From: Bradyrhizobium sp. CCBAU 051011
GTDB taxonomy: Bacteria > Pseudomonadota > Alphaproteobacteria > Rhizobiales > Xanthobacteraceae
Reading direction: 5' to 3'
Length of the DNA: 64,000 bases
Assembly: GCF_009930815.1 (NCBI RefSeq)
Contig: NZ_CP022222.1
Span: forward strand, 903,501 to 967,500
Position numbers and translations under genes: made by a program. How positions within the stretch are numbered: position 1 is the first letter of the stretch; every line of letters starts with the position of its first letter. The notes under the pieces were generated by a model, which saw only the letters and a list, made by a program, of their open reading frames with translations, ran no database searches and had not been told where the DNA came from. Positions 1 to 9,788 of this stretch are shown one piece after another.

Positions 1-2
1 AG

Positions 3-1685
3 GCAGCCGTCGTCCTGGTCGCCGTGGCGATCGGCTACATCGTCTACATGGTCCGCTCCGGCCTCGGACGCCGTGTCCAGCTCGACAAGGTCCGGCTTCG
101 CGGCTTGTTCGGCCGCGGACAGGCCAGGTTGAGCGCCGTGATCGCCCTGATGTACTGGATTTTCTTCGTCACGATGTCCGGACTGCTGATCAGCGGCGGC
201 GCGCTCTATTTCGGTTTCTACTCCGGCTATGACGTGGCGATGCTGCACTGGGTGGGGACCTGGGTGATCCTCGCCTTTGTCGTCCTGCATGTCTTGACCC
301 AACTCAAGAGCGGCGGCGCTGCGCAACTGCTCCGCATTTTTCGTCCCGCTCCCCTGCCCGCGCCGCCGCCGCGGCTCGATGCCGTCGAGCTCTTGGGGAT
401 GCTGGCCGAACAGTCGGCGCGCCTGCCGGATTCCGAAAAGGCTGATTCGCCCGAGGTCTCATCTCATCCGCTGCAGCCGCGCGCCGAGGCGCGCCGCGAT
501 CAAAGCGAGCCGGCGCCGCAAGCAGCACGACCGCGAAACCCAACGCTGCAGGCCAATGCCTTCGTCGTCGCGGTCGCCGCTGCGATCACCGGCGCTTCGC
601 TGCTCGTGGCGACCGATCGGCTGGCGGTGGATAGCGTGCACATCCGCCGCATCAATCCCGCCGACGCGCCGAGCCTCGACGGCGACACCTCCGATCGCGC
701 CTGGCGCGGCGTCAAGCCGTTCTCGCTACTTACCGGAGAAGGCGGAAATTTCGACGGCAAGGGCGAGGCCAGGATCGAGATCCGCGCCGTGCACGACGGC
801 ACCTATGCGTATTTCCTTTTCACCTGGCAGGATTCGACGCGTTCGCTAAAACACCTGCCGCTCGTCAAGGAAGCCGACGGATGGCACCTGCTTCATTCCG
901 GCTTTCAACTCGGCGACGAGCATCAATACAACGAGGACAAGTTTTCGGTGCTGCTGACCACCTCGGATGTCACGCTGGCCGGCGGCCGGACCTTTCATCC
1001 AGGGCCGCAGCCGGTCGCCGGCGCGCCGGCCACCATGAGCGGCCGCGGACTGCATTACACGGATGTCGGCTATGCCGATGTCTGGCAGTGGAAAGCGACG
1101 AGCGGCGCGGGCGGATGGATGGACGATGCCCATTTCGGGCCTCCGCTGAATCCGACGCCGATGCAGGCGGCGAATGTCGTTCCGTACAAAGGCGGCTTCG
1201 CGCCGGATCCGGGAGCGGCAAACTACCGCGACAATTTCACCGTCGAGGCCGACACGTCAGGCGGTCCGCGTCGCAGCCGCCTGATCGCCCCGCTGCGCCT
1301 GCCCAAAGCCGTTGCCGACACGACCGCCGCGATGGGAGACATCGACCTCGATCCCAATCATGGCGAAAGCGACGGCGCACGCTGGTTCATGACCGAGCAG
1401 GATTCGGTGCCCTATTCGACCGCCATCGACGCCCGCATCCCGATCGGGACGGTGATCCCGGGCGTCATTCTGAACGGCGAATTTTCAGGCGACCGCGCCG
1501 ACATCAGAGCCACAGCCCGCTGGGCTTCGGGCCATTGGGCTCTTGAGGTCAAGCGCCGGCTCGACACCACAAGCCAATTCGACGTGCCGATCAAAACCGG
1601 CGTCTTCATGCGGGTCGCCGCATTCGACCATAGCCAGATCAGACATACGCGGCACGTCCGTCCAATTCGTATCGAGGTGGAATAA
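3..1685 (+). CDS. Cytochrome b561-like / ethylbenzene dehydrogenase-type haem-binding membrane protein (5' truncated)
   Basis: The reading frame is open to the left edge, so the true start lies outside the window; a GTG at 24 is available but falls inside a hydrophobic stretch. About 560 residues are visible. The N-terminal part has membrane helices with histidines (LHWVGTW, VLHVL) typical of a cytochrome b domain. A proline- and charge-rich linker follows, then another helix near residues 180-200. The C-terminal 350 residues resemble the periplasmic haem-binding domain of the ethylbenzene dehydrogenase gamma subunit. The stop codon is directly followed by the ATG of the ferredoxin reductase, so the two are surely co-transcribed. 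The likely role is electron transfer across the membrane; the partner is unknown. The family assignment is from recall. Confidence 0.7.
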   Translation, partial: AAVVLVAVAIGYIVYMVRSGLGRRVQLDKVRLRGLFGRGQARLSAVIALMYWIFFVTMSGLLISGGALYFGFYSGYDVAMLHWVGTWVILAFVVLHVLTQLKSGGAAQLLRIFRPAPLPAPPPRLDAVELLGMLAEQSARLPDSEKADSPEVSSHPLQPRAEARRDQSEPAPQAARPRNPTLQANAFVVAVAAAITGASLLVATDRLAVDSVHIRRINPADAPSLDGDTSDRAWRGVKPFSLLTGEGGNFDGKGEARIEIRAVHDGTYAYFLFTWQDSTRSLKHLPLVKEADGWHLLHSGFQLGDEHQYNEDKFSVLLTTSDVTLAGGRTFHPGPQPVAGAPATMSGRGLHYTDVGYADVWQWKATSGAGGWMDDAHFGPPLNPTPMQAANVVPYKGGFAPDPGAANYRDNFTVEADTSGGPRRSRLIAPLRLPKAVADTTAAMGDIDLDPNHGESDGARWFMTEQDSVPYSTAIDARIPIGTVIPGVILNGEFSGDRADIRATARWASGHWALEVKRRLDTTSQFDVPIKTGVFMRVAAFDHSQIRHTRHVRPIRIEVE

Positions 1686-2774
1686 ATGTCAAAGATTTGC
1701 AAGGTCACGATCAACAACGAGCCGTTTCTGGCAAATCGCGGCGAGCTTCTGCTTGATTGGGCGTTGATGAACGGCGTCGATCTTCCGCACGATTGCCGCT
1801 CCGGAATCTGCGGCGCCTGCCGCGTGCGGAAGGTCGACGGCCAGGTGTTCGGCGGCCATAGCCCGGGCGACGACATGATTCATGCCTGCCAGGCCCGGAT
1901 CGTTTCCGATCTCGAGATTGCGATCGAGGCCGCGCCCGAACCGGTGGCGCTGTCGGCGGAAGTGGCGCAGACCGTTCAGCTCGCCCCCGACGTGGTGGGC
2001 GTCGACATCGAGCTGCCGAAGCCGCTCGACTATCTTCCCGGTCAGTATTGCAAGCTGCAGTTTCAGGGATTCCCGGTAAGGTCCTATAGCCCGACCTTTC
2101 CGTTGGAAGGCGCTCCCCACAATCACCTGCTGCACTTTCACATCCGGAAGGTCACGGACGGGCTGGTGTCTTCGGCACTCGGGCACGACATACGCCCCGG
2201 GCACCGCGTCAAGCTGACCGGACCGTACGGCCGCGCCTTCTTCAGGAAAGACCACACTGGGCGCATCGTTCTCGTCGCCAGCGGCACCGGCTTTGCTCCG
2301 ATGTGGTCGGTCGCGGTCGCCGCGATCATGGAGCAGCCGCAGCGTGAAATGGTCTTCATTGTACAGGCCCGCAGCATCCGCTCGCTCTACATGCACGCGG
2401 CGCTGTGCCGGCTGGCGCTGTTTCCCAATGTCACGCTGATTCCGATGGTGTCGGAGCCGCAGAAAATCTCGCACGCCATTCAAAGCGGCCGGCCGACCGA
2501 TCATTTGCCGAAGCTCACGCCTGATGACGTGGTCTATACCGCGGGCGCGCCGGCGATGACCGATGCCGTGGCGCGGATCGCAAAGGCCGCGGGCGCCCGA
2601 TGCTACACCGACCCGTTCGTGCAGGAGGCGCGGACTGTGGAACAGGCAGGCCTGATGTCGCGCCTCACCGGCTGGCTCAGCGAGCCCAAGAGCGGATCTG
2701 CCCCGCTGCAACCGGCGCAGCGGGCAGCGCCGATGCCGCGAGGCGTGGCCGCGGTCGGAGCCGGCAACCGCTAG
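1686..2774 (+). CDS. 2Fe-2S ferredoxin / FAD / NAD(P)H oxidoreductase
   Basis: A 362-residue three-domain electron-transfer flavoprotein. Residues 1-90 are a plant-type 2Fe-2S ferredoxin (DCRSGICGACRV cysteines, with a later Cys in HACQAR). Residues about 95-190 are an FAD-binding barrel with the RSYSPTFP motif. Residues about 195-310 are an NAD(P)-binding domain with GTGFAP. The order matches the CDP-6-deoxyglucoseen reductase / phenol hydroxylase reductase family. The ATG abuts the stop of the upstream cytochrome gene, so this is probably the soluble reductase feeding electrons to that membrane haem protein. The last 40 residues are low-complexity and Ala/Pro-rich. Confidence 0.85.
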   Translation: MSKICKVTINNEPFLANRGELLLDWALMNGVDLPHDCRSGICGACRVRKVDGQVFGGHSPGDDMIHACQARIVSDLEIAIEAAPEPVALSAEVAQTVQLAPDVVGVDIELPKPLDYLPGQYCKLQFQGFPVRSYSPTFPLEGAPHNHLLHFHIRKVTDGLVSSALGHDIRPGHRVKLTGPYGRAFFRKDHTGRIVLVASGTGFAPMWSVAVAAIMEQPQREMVFIVQARSIRSLYMHAALCRLALFPNVTLIPMVSEPQKISHAIQSGRPTDHLPKLTPDDVVYTAGAPAMTDAVARIAKAAGARCYTDPFVQEARTVEQAGLMSRLTGWLSEPKSGSAPLQPAQRAAPMPRGVAAVGAGNR

Positions 2775-2789
2775 CCAGCCGCGCCAAAA

Positions 2790-3824
2790 TCACGCCGCGG
2801 GAGACAGCAACCGCTCGCATCCCGTTCCCGCGATGATCGACGACACCGCCTGCCGCGCGGCGCCGTCGAGCTTGGCGTATTCCTCGCCGATCCACTTGAT
2901 ACATTTGGCCTGATACGGGAACGGCTCCTGTACCCATGGCAGGCCGTCCACTTCGGTCTCGACCGTTTTCGCGCCCTGCATCACCGCCTTGGCATTTGCC
3001 AGCATCACCGGGACATAGACCCGGCCCATTTCGACAAACAGGTCCTTCAGCGTCGCTGGAATGGCGTCGCGCGATATCCAGTCGGCCTCAGTGGGTTCGA
3101 CGCCGGAGAGATCTTCCAGCACTTCGGTCCAGGCAAACAGGCGCGGCGCTTCGTTGAGCGTGATCGCGGTCGGCGTCGGATCGAAACGCGCCAGTTGGGT
3201 CAACTGGCCATAGGCCGCGAAGTCCGACGTGCCCGGCCGCGCGCCCATGAGGAACGGCTGATATTCCAAATGGCGTTTCATGGCGCCGAGATAGCGGCGA
3301 AAGCTCGCCTCGATGACGGGCGCGGTGATGTCGTTCGAGCCGACCACGTAGAGACGCGAGATCTGCCGGTCCTTGATGAAGGCCTTCATCGGCGCAAGCA
3401 CAGCTTCGGTCATCGGCTTCACTGACCAGCGCGGCAATATTTCCCCGGCCTGATCCGCATCTTGAGGAAAATGCCAGCGATAGTGAAACATCGCCTTGGT
3501 GAGCCATTCGTCGGCAAAATCCTCGAGCAGATAGTCGAGGAAGGCGATCGCCGGGTCTGACGGGACGAGCTTGCGATCCGGATAGTCGCGCTCGAAGCGG
3601 CGCAGCAGCGGCGTCGAATCGACGACGGCTTCGACCGAACCATCGGCCTTGGTGAAATAGAACGTCGGAAGCAGTTGCGGTTTTGGCTTGGGCAGATCGG
3701 TCGGCGTGCGGTGCGAACCGACCAGAAGACGATAGGGAATACGGCGATAGCGCAGCGCCGCCAACATCTTGCGCGTATAGGGCGAACCGGGCGCTCCCAG
3801 CAGAAGCAAAGGCTGCGATGACAT
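2790..3824 (-). CDS. Glutathione S-transferase family protein
   Basis: 344 residues. The start at 3824 is preceded by a GGGGGGAAG ribosome site; the frame stays open upstream, but that part is a shadow of the neighbouring MBL gene. The N-terminus (LLLGAPGSPYTRKMLAALRY) is a thioredoxin-fold GST domain with SPY in place of the CPxC/SPFC type active site, followed by a long all-alpha C-terminal domain. It is longer than classical GSTs (about 200-230 residues), like the extended GST-like proteins common in Bradyrhizobium. The substrate is unknown. It lies 89 bases downstream of the MBL-fold gene on the same strand and could share its transcript. Confidence 0.75.
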   Translation of the reverse strand: MSSQPLLLLGAPGSPYTRKMLAALRYRRIPYRLLVGSHRTPTDLPKPKPQLLPTFYFTKADGSVEAVVDSTPLLRRFERDYPDRKLVPSDPAIAFLDYLLEDFADEWLTKAMFHYRWHFPQDADQAGEILPRWSVKPMTEAVLAPMKAFIKDRQISRLYVVGSNDITAPVIEASFRRYLGAMKRHLEYQPFLMGARPGTSDFAAYGQLTQLARFDPTPTAITLNEAPRLFAWTEVLEDLSGVEPTEADWISRDAIPATLKDLFVEMGRVYVPVMLANAKAVMQGAKTVETEVDGLPWVQEPFPYQAKCIKWIGEEYAKLDGAARQAVSSIIAGTGCERLLSPAA

Positions 3825-3913
3825 CGTGCTTCCCCCCGTTTCTTGTTTGGCATCGATACTGCCAACAACAGGACCGGAGGAGAAGCCATAAGGATGGGAT
3901 TGACCGGCCGTTT

Positions 3914-4729
3914 TCAGCCGGAGATCGCTGCGACATACCGCTGGACGGACATTTCGAACACAGCCTTGGCGTTGCCTTCGATGTTGCGGCCCCACCACGC
4001 ACCATAGATGCGATCGAACGCCAGCGGCTCGACCGCTCGCGCGATCCGGCGTACCGCTGTGGCGTTGAGCGGAATGTAGTTCGGATAGCTGTACATGAAG
4101 CTGAGAGAGCGGCGGTCCATCGCCACCATCGCGACATCGCCGGTTAGCAGCGCGCCCTTCCCTTGCGCGCCCGCGCGCCAGTGCAGGATCGTGCCGCCTG
4201 CAAAATGTCCACCGGTCCGCACCAGCAGGATGTCGTCCGAAATCCGATGGCTGTCGCCGGTCCATGGCACGATGGCGGAATGCGGCCGCGTGACGAAGGC
4301 GCGATCGTCGCCATGCAGATAAATCGGCACGCCGCCGAACGCCTCGCTCCAGTCGGCGACCGCGCCATAGTAATGCGGATGCGAAACGGCAATCGCCTTC
4401 AGGCCACCGAGCGAACGGACGTATTCGATGGCTTCCCCTGTAGCCAGCGGCACGCAATCCCACATCAGGCAGCCATCGGCCTCACGCACCAGCAGCGCGC
4501 GCTGCCCGATCGCGAAACCCGGCTGCATGCTGATGCCGGGAATGCCGAGATCGTCACGCCAGACGAGCTTGTAACGTTTCGCCAATTTCTCGCGGGTGAT
4601 CCACGTCTGGCCCTTCCAGTTTACATACTGCCGATCGTCCTCACAGACTGGGCACGCGGCCGGCGGCTCAGCGGTTTCGGGAAACTGGGCGCCACATTGT
4701 TCGCAGGTCCATAGCGGCATCGGCGTCAC
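3914..4729 (-). CDS. MBL-fold hydrolase with N-terminal zinc ribbon
   Basis: 271 residues. The N-terminus carries two Cys pairs (CEQC and CPVC, about 18 residues apart) forming a rubredoxin/zinc-ribbon-like knuckle. The rest resembles a metallo-beta-lactamase fold. The expected HxHxDH motif reads HPHYYG, keeping the first two His but losing the Asp-His pair. Downstream GGHFAGG and LLTGDVA keep the other His and Asp ligand positions. The protein may therefore bind one metal or act non-hydrolytically. An RBS-like GGAG precedes the start. The function is unknown. Confidence 0.7.
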   Translation of the reverse strand: MTPMPLWTCEQCGAQFPETAEPPAACPVCEDDRQYVNWKGQTWITREKLAKRYKLVWRDDLGIPGISMQPGFAIGQRALLVREADGCLMWDCVPLATGEAIEYVRSLGGLKAIAVSHPHYYGAVADWSEAFGGVPIYLHGDDRAFVTRPHSAIVPWTGDSHRISDDILLVRTGGHFAGGTILHWRAGAQGKGALLTGDVAMVAMDRRSLSFMYSYPNYIPLNATAVRRIARAVEPLAFDRIYGAWWGRNIEGNAKAVFEMSVQRYVAAISG

Positions 4730-4986
4730 TCCTGTCCGGAGGAGTGGTAGCGCAGAATGGGAGGGCCGGCCAACGACCAGCCATGGATGGCTGCTAATAC
4801 TGATCGCCGCCCCATCGCTGCCAGGCCCGAACCGCCGGGCGGATCTTAACGTTGTGGGAAGTTTGGGTATTGCGGCTTGGATAGACGGCGGATAGGCTTC
4901 CCTTGACGCCGACCGGATTGTGATCGTCCCGGTTGTCCTAGCCTGGGAGCAATCGGTTGCGACCGTTTTGAGCGGGATACCACCTC

Positions 4987-5910
4987 ATGAGGCGCAAGAT
5001 CGCCGCAATTCTGGTAGCCCACATCGCCGACTACGGCAGGTTGGTCGCCGATGACGAAGAAGAGACGCTGCGGCGAATGGCGTCCTATCGATCCACCACC
5101 GACGATCTCATTGCGATAGCTGGCGGCCGCATCTTCAATGCCGCGGGCGATGCATTTCTTGCCGAATTCCCCAGTGCCGTCGAAGCGGTACGCTGCGCCA
5201 TCGATATCCAGGAAAGCTTGCGCACGCGGAACCTCGCTTATCCGGACAGCCGGCAGATGAGCTACCGCGTCGGCATTGGCATCGGAGACGTGGTTGAGCG
5301 CGAGGGCGATCTGCTCGGCGATGGCGTCAATATCGCCGCACGCCTGGAAGGACTGGCCGAAGCTGGCGGCATCTGTATTTCACGCGCGGTGTACGAACAG
5401 GTGACCAACAAGCTGTCCGCGCGATTTGTCGACATCGGCGCACGGAAAGTGAAGAATATTCCGGAGCCGGTTCACGCCTACCTTGTGGTGACGTGGGACG
5501 ATGGCCATACTTTTGGGAAGCCGCAGGTGACCGCCACGCCGGCAAGCGCAAGATCGGCCAAGAAATGGCTTTCGGTCGCACTCATCGGCGCCATCGCGCT
5601 ATGCACTGCGGCTCTTGCCGTCTTTCATGCAACCCAGAGGCCCGACGGCAAGGCTTCATCGAATTCAACTGCTGCCGTAACACCGCCGCCGGCGCCGACG
5701 ACCCCACCACCGGCGGCGACTCCGCCTCCGGCATCGTCAACGCCCATCCCAACCATCCGTCGCGCCAGTTCAGCTACAAACGAGTCGGATGCCACGAAGC
5801 GTTCCCTTCAATCCTGCCAGAGTCTTGCGGCTCAACGCGGTTGGGGAAACAATGAAACGCCCGGAAAGACAGCCTTTATCACCGCATGCATGAAGGGCGA
5901 TCTTAATTGA
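4987..5910 (+). CDS. Class III adenylate/guanylate cyclase-like membrane protein, probably degenerate
   Basis: 307 residues. Residues 1-170 are a class III cyclase catalytic domain (RRKIAAIL start, GDAFLAEFPS, LLGDGVNIAARLE). A single membrane helix lies at about 194-214, followed by a Pro/Ala/Thr-rich linker and a short C-terminal Cys-containing segment. The first metal-binding Asp, normally in ILAADVVGYS, is His here (ILVAHIADYG). The second metal Asp and the NxxxR transition-state residues are kept. Loss of one metal ligand normally abolishes cyclase activity, so it may be a sensor or scaffold. It stands alone, with no operon partner. Confidence 0.75.
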   Translation: MRRKIAAILVAHIADYGRLVADDEEETLRRMASYRSTTDDLIAIAGGRIFNAAGDAFLAEFPSAVEAVRCAIDIQESLRTRNLAYPDSRQMSYRVGIGIGDVVEREGDLLGDGVNIAARLEGLAEAGGICISRAVYEQVTNKLSARFVDIGARKVKNIPEPVHAYLVVTWDDGHTFGKPQVTATPASARSAKKWLSVALIGAIALCTAALAVFHATQRPDGKASSNSTAAVTPPPAPTTPPPAATPPPASSTPIPTIRRASSATNESDATKRSLQSCQSLAAQRGWGNNETPGKTAFITACMKGDLN

Positions 5911-6004
5911 GATCGAAGCCTGCATTCGCGTTCCGTCCAATGGCTGTGCCCGATCTCGCTAGGTAGCCGGGCGCTTTCTGACGGAGCGGGCGTTCATCTC
6001 TGAT

Positions 6005-7627
6005 CTAATACCCGATCGCCGCGCCATCGCTGCGCGGATCAGAGCCGCCGCTCAGCATGCCGTTTCGCTGATCGATCGTGATGCCGTGCGCATGACCGGC
6101 CATTTCGTTCCAGGCATGCCATCGATTGATCGCGTGGCCGCGTCGCGCGAGCGCGTCGATTGTCCCTTCGGGAAAGCGGCCCTCGATATGCAGGGTGTCG
6201 CGCGCCTCGCCGAGCGCGAAGCGGCCGGAAAGGAACCGCGGCGCCTCGATCGCTTCCTGGATGTCGAGACCGAAATCGATCATGGCCGCATAGAGCTGCA
6301 GCTGGATTTGCGGCTGGCCGTCCGCGCCCATGCAGCCGAGCACGCTCCAGAGCTTGCCGTCGCGCTTGGCCATCGAGGCAATCAGCGTGTGCAGCGGGAT
6401 CTTGCCGGGTTCGAGGCGATTGGGGTGGTTGCGATCCAGCGAGAAATACGCGCCGCGATTTTGCAGGATGACGCCGGACTTTCCCGCAACCACGCAGGCG
6501 CCGAATGCGCCATACAGGCTTTGAATCAGCGACGCCGCATTGCCGTGGCGATCGACGGCGGCGATATAGACGGTATCGCCGGACAGGCTGCCGAAGGACG
6601 GCACCATGTCCCATCTCAATGCCGACCTCCCGTCGATTAGCCGGCCACGCAGGTGCGCGTATTCCTTCGATATCAGCCGCTCGACAGGCACCTCGGCAAA
6701 GGAGGGATCGGCAAGCACCTGATCGCGGTCGTGATAGGCGATCTGCTTGGCCTGCACCAGGAGATGCACGTGATCGGGCCCGAGGAAATCCTTTCGGTGC
6801 AGTTCGTACGGCTCGACGAGGTTGAGCATTTCGAGCACGGTAAAACCCTGCGTCGGCGGCGGCGTGTTGAAGATGGTGACGTCGCGGTAGCGGCCAACCA
6901 GCGGCGCACCCCAAACGGCCTTTTGCCGGCCGAAATCGGCGAGCCGGAACAAACCACCCTTCTCCTCCGAAAAGCGCGACATCTCGGCGGCAACCGGCCC
7001 CTCGTAAAAGCCCTGCCAGCCATCTTCCGCGATCGATTGAAGCGTGCGGGCAAGGTTTGCATTGGTGAGCTTCGTCCCCGGCGGCGCGGCCGCGTCTTGC
7101 GGAAAGAACAGCGCGGCGGCTTCGCAATCACCCAGCAGATCATCGCGCATCATCTCGATGAAGCTGGCGAGGCGGCCGGTGACCGGAAAACCATCGCCAG
7201 CATAGCCGATGGCGCTCTCGAGCACGCGCCGGAGCGGCAATCGCCCATAGCCCTCATGCGCCTCGGTCCAGCTCGCCACCGCGCCCGGCACCGTCAGCGT
7301 CGCGGGTACGATTCCCCGCAGCGGGATTTCCTGCAATCCCCGTCGCTCGATTGACGAAAGCGCAGCCTCCGCTGCCGCCTTGCCACCCCCGTTGAGATAA
7401 CGAATCTCGCCGCTGGCGCCATCGTGGATGAGCCAGAACGCGTCGCCACCAAGACCGGTCATGTGCGGATAGACCACCGCGAGCACCGCGCTGGCCGCAA
7501 TCGCGGCATCGATCGCAGAACCACCGGCGCGAAGCACGTCAAGGCCGGCCGCAGAGGCGAGCGAATGCGGCGACGTCACCATGCCGTTTGACGCCAGTGT
7601 GACGGGCCGGCCGGTCCGAATATCCAA
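6005..7627 (-). CDS. Gamma-glutamyltransferase family protein (Ntn hydrolase)
   Basis: About 540 residues from a TTG at 7627. I chose it because CAGGAG lies 7 bases upstream and the protein then starts MDIRTGRPV, aligned with family N-termini. The open frame to 7756 overlaps the amine oxidase gene and is not family-like. The N-terminal subunit has GGSAIDAAIA and MTGLGGD. The autocleavage/nucleophile Thr is in SGDTVYIAAVD. The family cleaves or transfers gamma-glutamyl groups, or hydrolyses cephalosporin-like amides. No clear signal peptide is visible. It lies 43 bases after the amine oxidase on the same strand, so a shared role in amine or gamma-glutamyl-amine breakdown is plausible. Confidence 0.8.
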   Translation of the reverse strand: MDIRTGRPVTLASNGMVTSPHSLASAAGLDVLRAGGSAIDAAIAASAVLAVVYPHMTGLGGDAFWLIHDGASGEIRYLNGGGKAAAEAALSSIERRGLQEIPLRGIVPATLTVPGAVASWTEAHEGYGRLPLRRVLESAIGYAGDGFPVTGRLASFIEMMRDDLLGDCEAAALFFPQDAAAPPGTKLTNANLARTLQSIAEDGWQGFYEGPVAAEMSRFSEEKGGLFRLADFGRQKAVWGAPLVGRYRDVTIFNTPPPTQGFTVLEMLNLVEPYELHRKDFLGPDHVHLLVQAKQIAYHDRDQVLADPSFAEVPVERLISKEYAHLRGRLIDGRSALRWDMVPSFGSLSGDTVYIAAVDRHGNAASLIQSLYGAFGACVVAGKSGVILQNRGAYFSLDRNHPNRLEPGKIPLHTLIASMAKRDGKLWSVLGCMGADGQPQIQLQLYAAMIDFGLDIQEAIEAPRFLSGRFALGEARDTLHIEGRFPEGTIDALARRGHAINRWHAWNEMAGHAHGITIDQRNGMLSGGSDPRSDGAAIGY

Positions 7628-7670
7628 ATTCAAGCTCCTGCTTGGTGAAATGAAGCGAACTCGCGGACTG

Positions 7671-9645
7671 TCAGCCGCAGCACGAATCCTTGTCTCTGTT
7701 GTCGCGGCTGGCGCTATTGCGATCCGGCGGCAGGTCCATCGCCGGATTCTCGGCAAAGAAGCCGTTCGGCTTCAAGGTGAAGCCGACATATTCGACCGGC
7801 ATCACCGGGAAATCCTCCGGCCTGCAGACATGCGTCGCGCCAAAGGAGTGCCAGACCACGATGTCCTCGTTTTCGATGGCGCGGTTCTGGGCAATATATT
7901 TCGGCAGACCGTCGCCGCCGGCATGCTGGTTCGGGAATTCACCGCTCGCGTAGCGCTCGTCGGGCGCGTAACGGGTCACCCAGACATGCTTGGTGGCAAA
8001 ACCGCCGCGCGAGGTCATGTAGCAGCCCTCCTGCGCCAGCATCGCGGGCGCGCTGTGCGCTACGAGCTTATACGCGGTCGGGCCACCGACGCTGTTCGTT
8101 TTGTTGGGATTGGCGATCTTCCAGTAGCGGCCGGTCCGGCCGTCGGCCTCGCGGGCCGCGTCGCGCTCGCGCGAGAGCGTCCGGGCGGTGACGTCAAACA
8201 CGTTGCCGTAGGGATTATCCGTGCCCCATGGCCGCGGGCGAAATTCGTGTTCGGTGACGGTGTTGCCGTCACCGTCGAGCATCATGTGCAGGCGGGCATT
8301 GAAGAAGTGCTGGTGGGTCGGGCCGCCGAGATTCTCGGCGACCATGCCGCCCCACGGGTAGTCCTTGCCCGAGGCGATCGCCGCGGTCTGGATGATGCCC
8401 GTCAGCTTGACTTCGAGCTGGATGGTGCCGTCCTGATAAAAATACCAGAAGAAGCCGTAGTCGTAATTTCCCACGGTCGTGAAGAAGGAGATGACGAGGC
8501 GGCGATCGGCGGACCTCAAACGTCTCGTTGCGGAATTCGTAATGCTTCCAGAGGATCCCATAATCCTCTTCGTGCAGGCAGATCGCATTCTTCATAACGC
8601 TGGGCTTGCCGTAGTCGTCGGCAACCGGCACATCGAAATAGTGGATGTGGCCGAGGCAATCGCAGCCGAGTTCGAGCGCATTGGCGAGCTTGCCCAGCCC
8701 ATACTCGCCGGCATCGAAGGCGCATTTCCAGAAATGGTTCGCGGTCGGATCGGCATAAGGCACGATCATGTCGGTAACGCTCGCGCGATAGATGATCGGC
8801 CGCTCCCGCCCGCCATCGCGGAAGGCGATCTGATGCAGTACGAGGCCTTCGCGCGCGGTCCACCCGACGCGGAACGACCAGTTCTGCCAACTGACCTTCC
8901 AGCCATCGATCGTAAAGCTCGGGCCCTCCTTCTGCACGACGTCCAGCGGCTTGAGGTCCTTTCGCGTTTGCGGGATCGACGCCCGGTCGTAGTTGCGCGA
9001 CTTCTTCGGGATCGGAATGATGTCGGGTTCGTCGACCAGATGGACGATCCTGTTCTCGATCAGGTCGACCAGTGCCACCACGCCTTCGATCGGATGGGCG
9101 TAGCCATTGTCCTTGAGATCCCTGCGCCAATAAGAGACGGCGCTGACGAGACGTCGGCCTTTCTCCACCTCGCGGTCAAAATAGCCAGCCGAGAACGGAT
9201 CGACCTGAACCAGCTCGATGTCCTCATCCTTCAGGCCGCGCCGCTTCATCGCCCGGCGCCAGTCCGCGTCGGCCTTGACTATGTCGCCGACCTTGAACAC
9301 TTCCTCGATGGTGATCGGCGGCTGGCCATAAGGATGGGCCCTGGTCGAATATTCGCGCCACGCCGTTACGGACTTTGATTCAAGGTCCACCGTGGCGACA
9401 TGCGTCGCGCCGGTCTTGCAGTCGAACAGGGTGGCGGCGGCCCGCCGTGGCAGCCCGGCCGCCGGTTTCCATCCGAGAACGTCTGATTTGGCCGGCTCCT
9501 CGAGTTGCACATGGGTAAATCGCGCATCCGGGCCGAGCTTCTTGACCCGTTGCAATATGTCTGACGCCAGCGCGACCTCGGCCTCGCTGAGGGGATCGAG
9601 CGGATGAACGGCGTCTGCCAGGGCGGAAGGTTTTGTACGTGCCAT
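7671..9645 (-). pseudogene. Copper-containing primary amine oxidase, frameshifted
   Basis: A full-length copper/topaquinone amine oxidase split between two frames. From 9645 the first frame runs through the catalytic Asp (FDAGEYG) to NETFEVRRS. The homology then jumps to another frame at RRLVISFFTTVGNYDYGF, around 8510-8525. The second part carries the topaquinone Tyr (VGNYDYG), the HQH copper ligands and the C-terminal third His (GATHVCRPEDFP), ending at 7671. Every catalytic residue is present, but the span of 1,975 bases is not a multiple of three. Either a recent +1/-2 mutation or a sequencing error is responsible; if corrected it would be about 657 residues. It would oxidise primary amines to aldehydes with H2O2 release. 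Confidence 0.85.
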
Positions 9646-9788
9646 ATCGGACCGAATGTATGGGGGTTCGGATGCAGGCTAGGCCACTCCGGGCCGGGCG
9701 TCTTGAATGAGCCTGCCACCTCTGGCCCTTGCCAGACCCACCGCTCATGGGCGACGCTGCGGCGCCACACAGGGAAACCACCCGCGCG

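Noticed and set aside
1689..2711. 340-residue frame on the minus strand
   Set aside because: Antisense shadow of the ferredoxin reductase gene, whose motifs are unmistakable.
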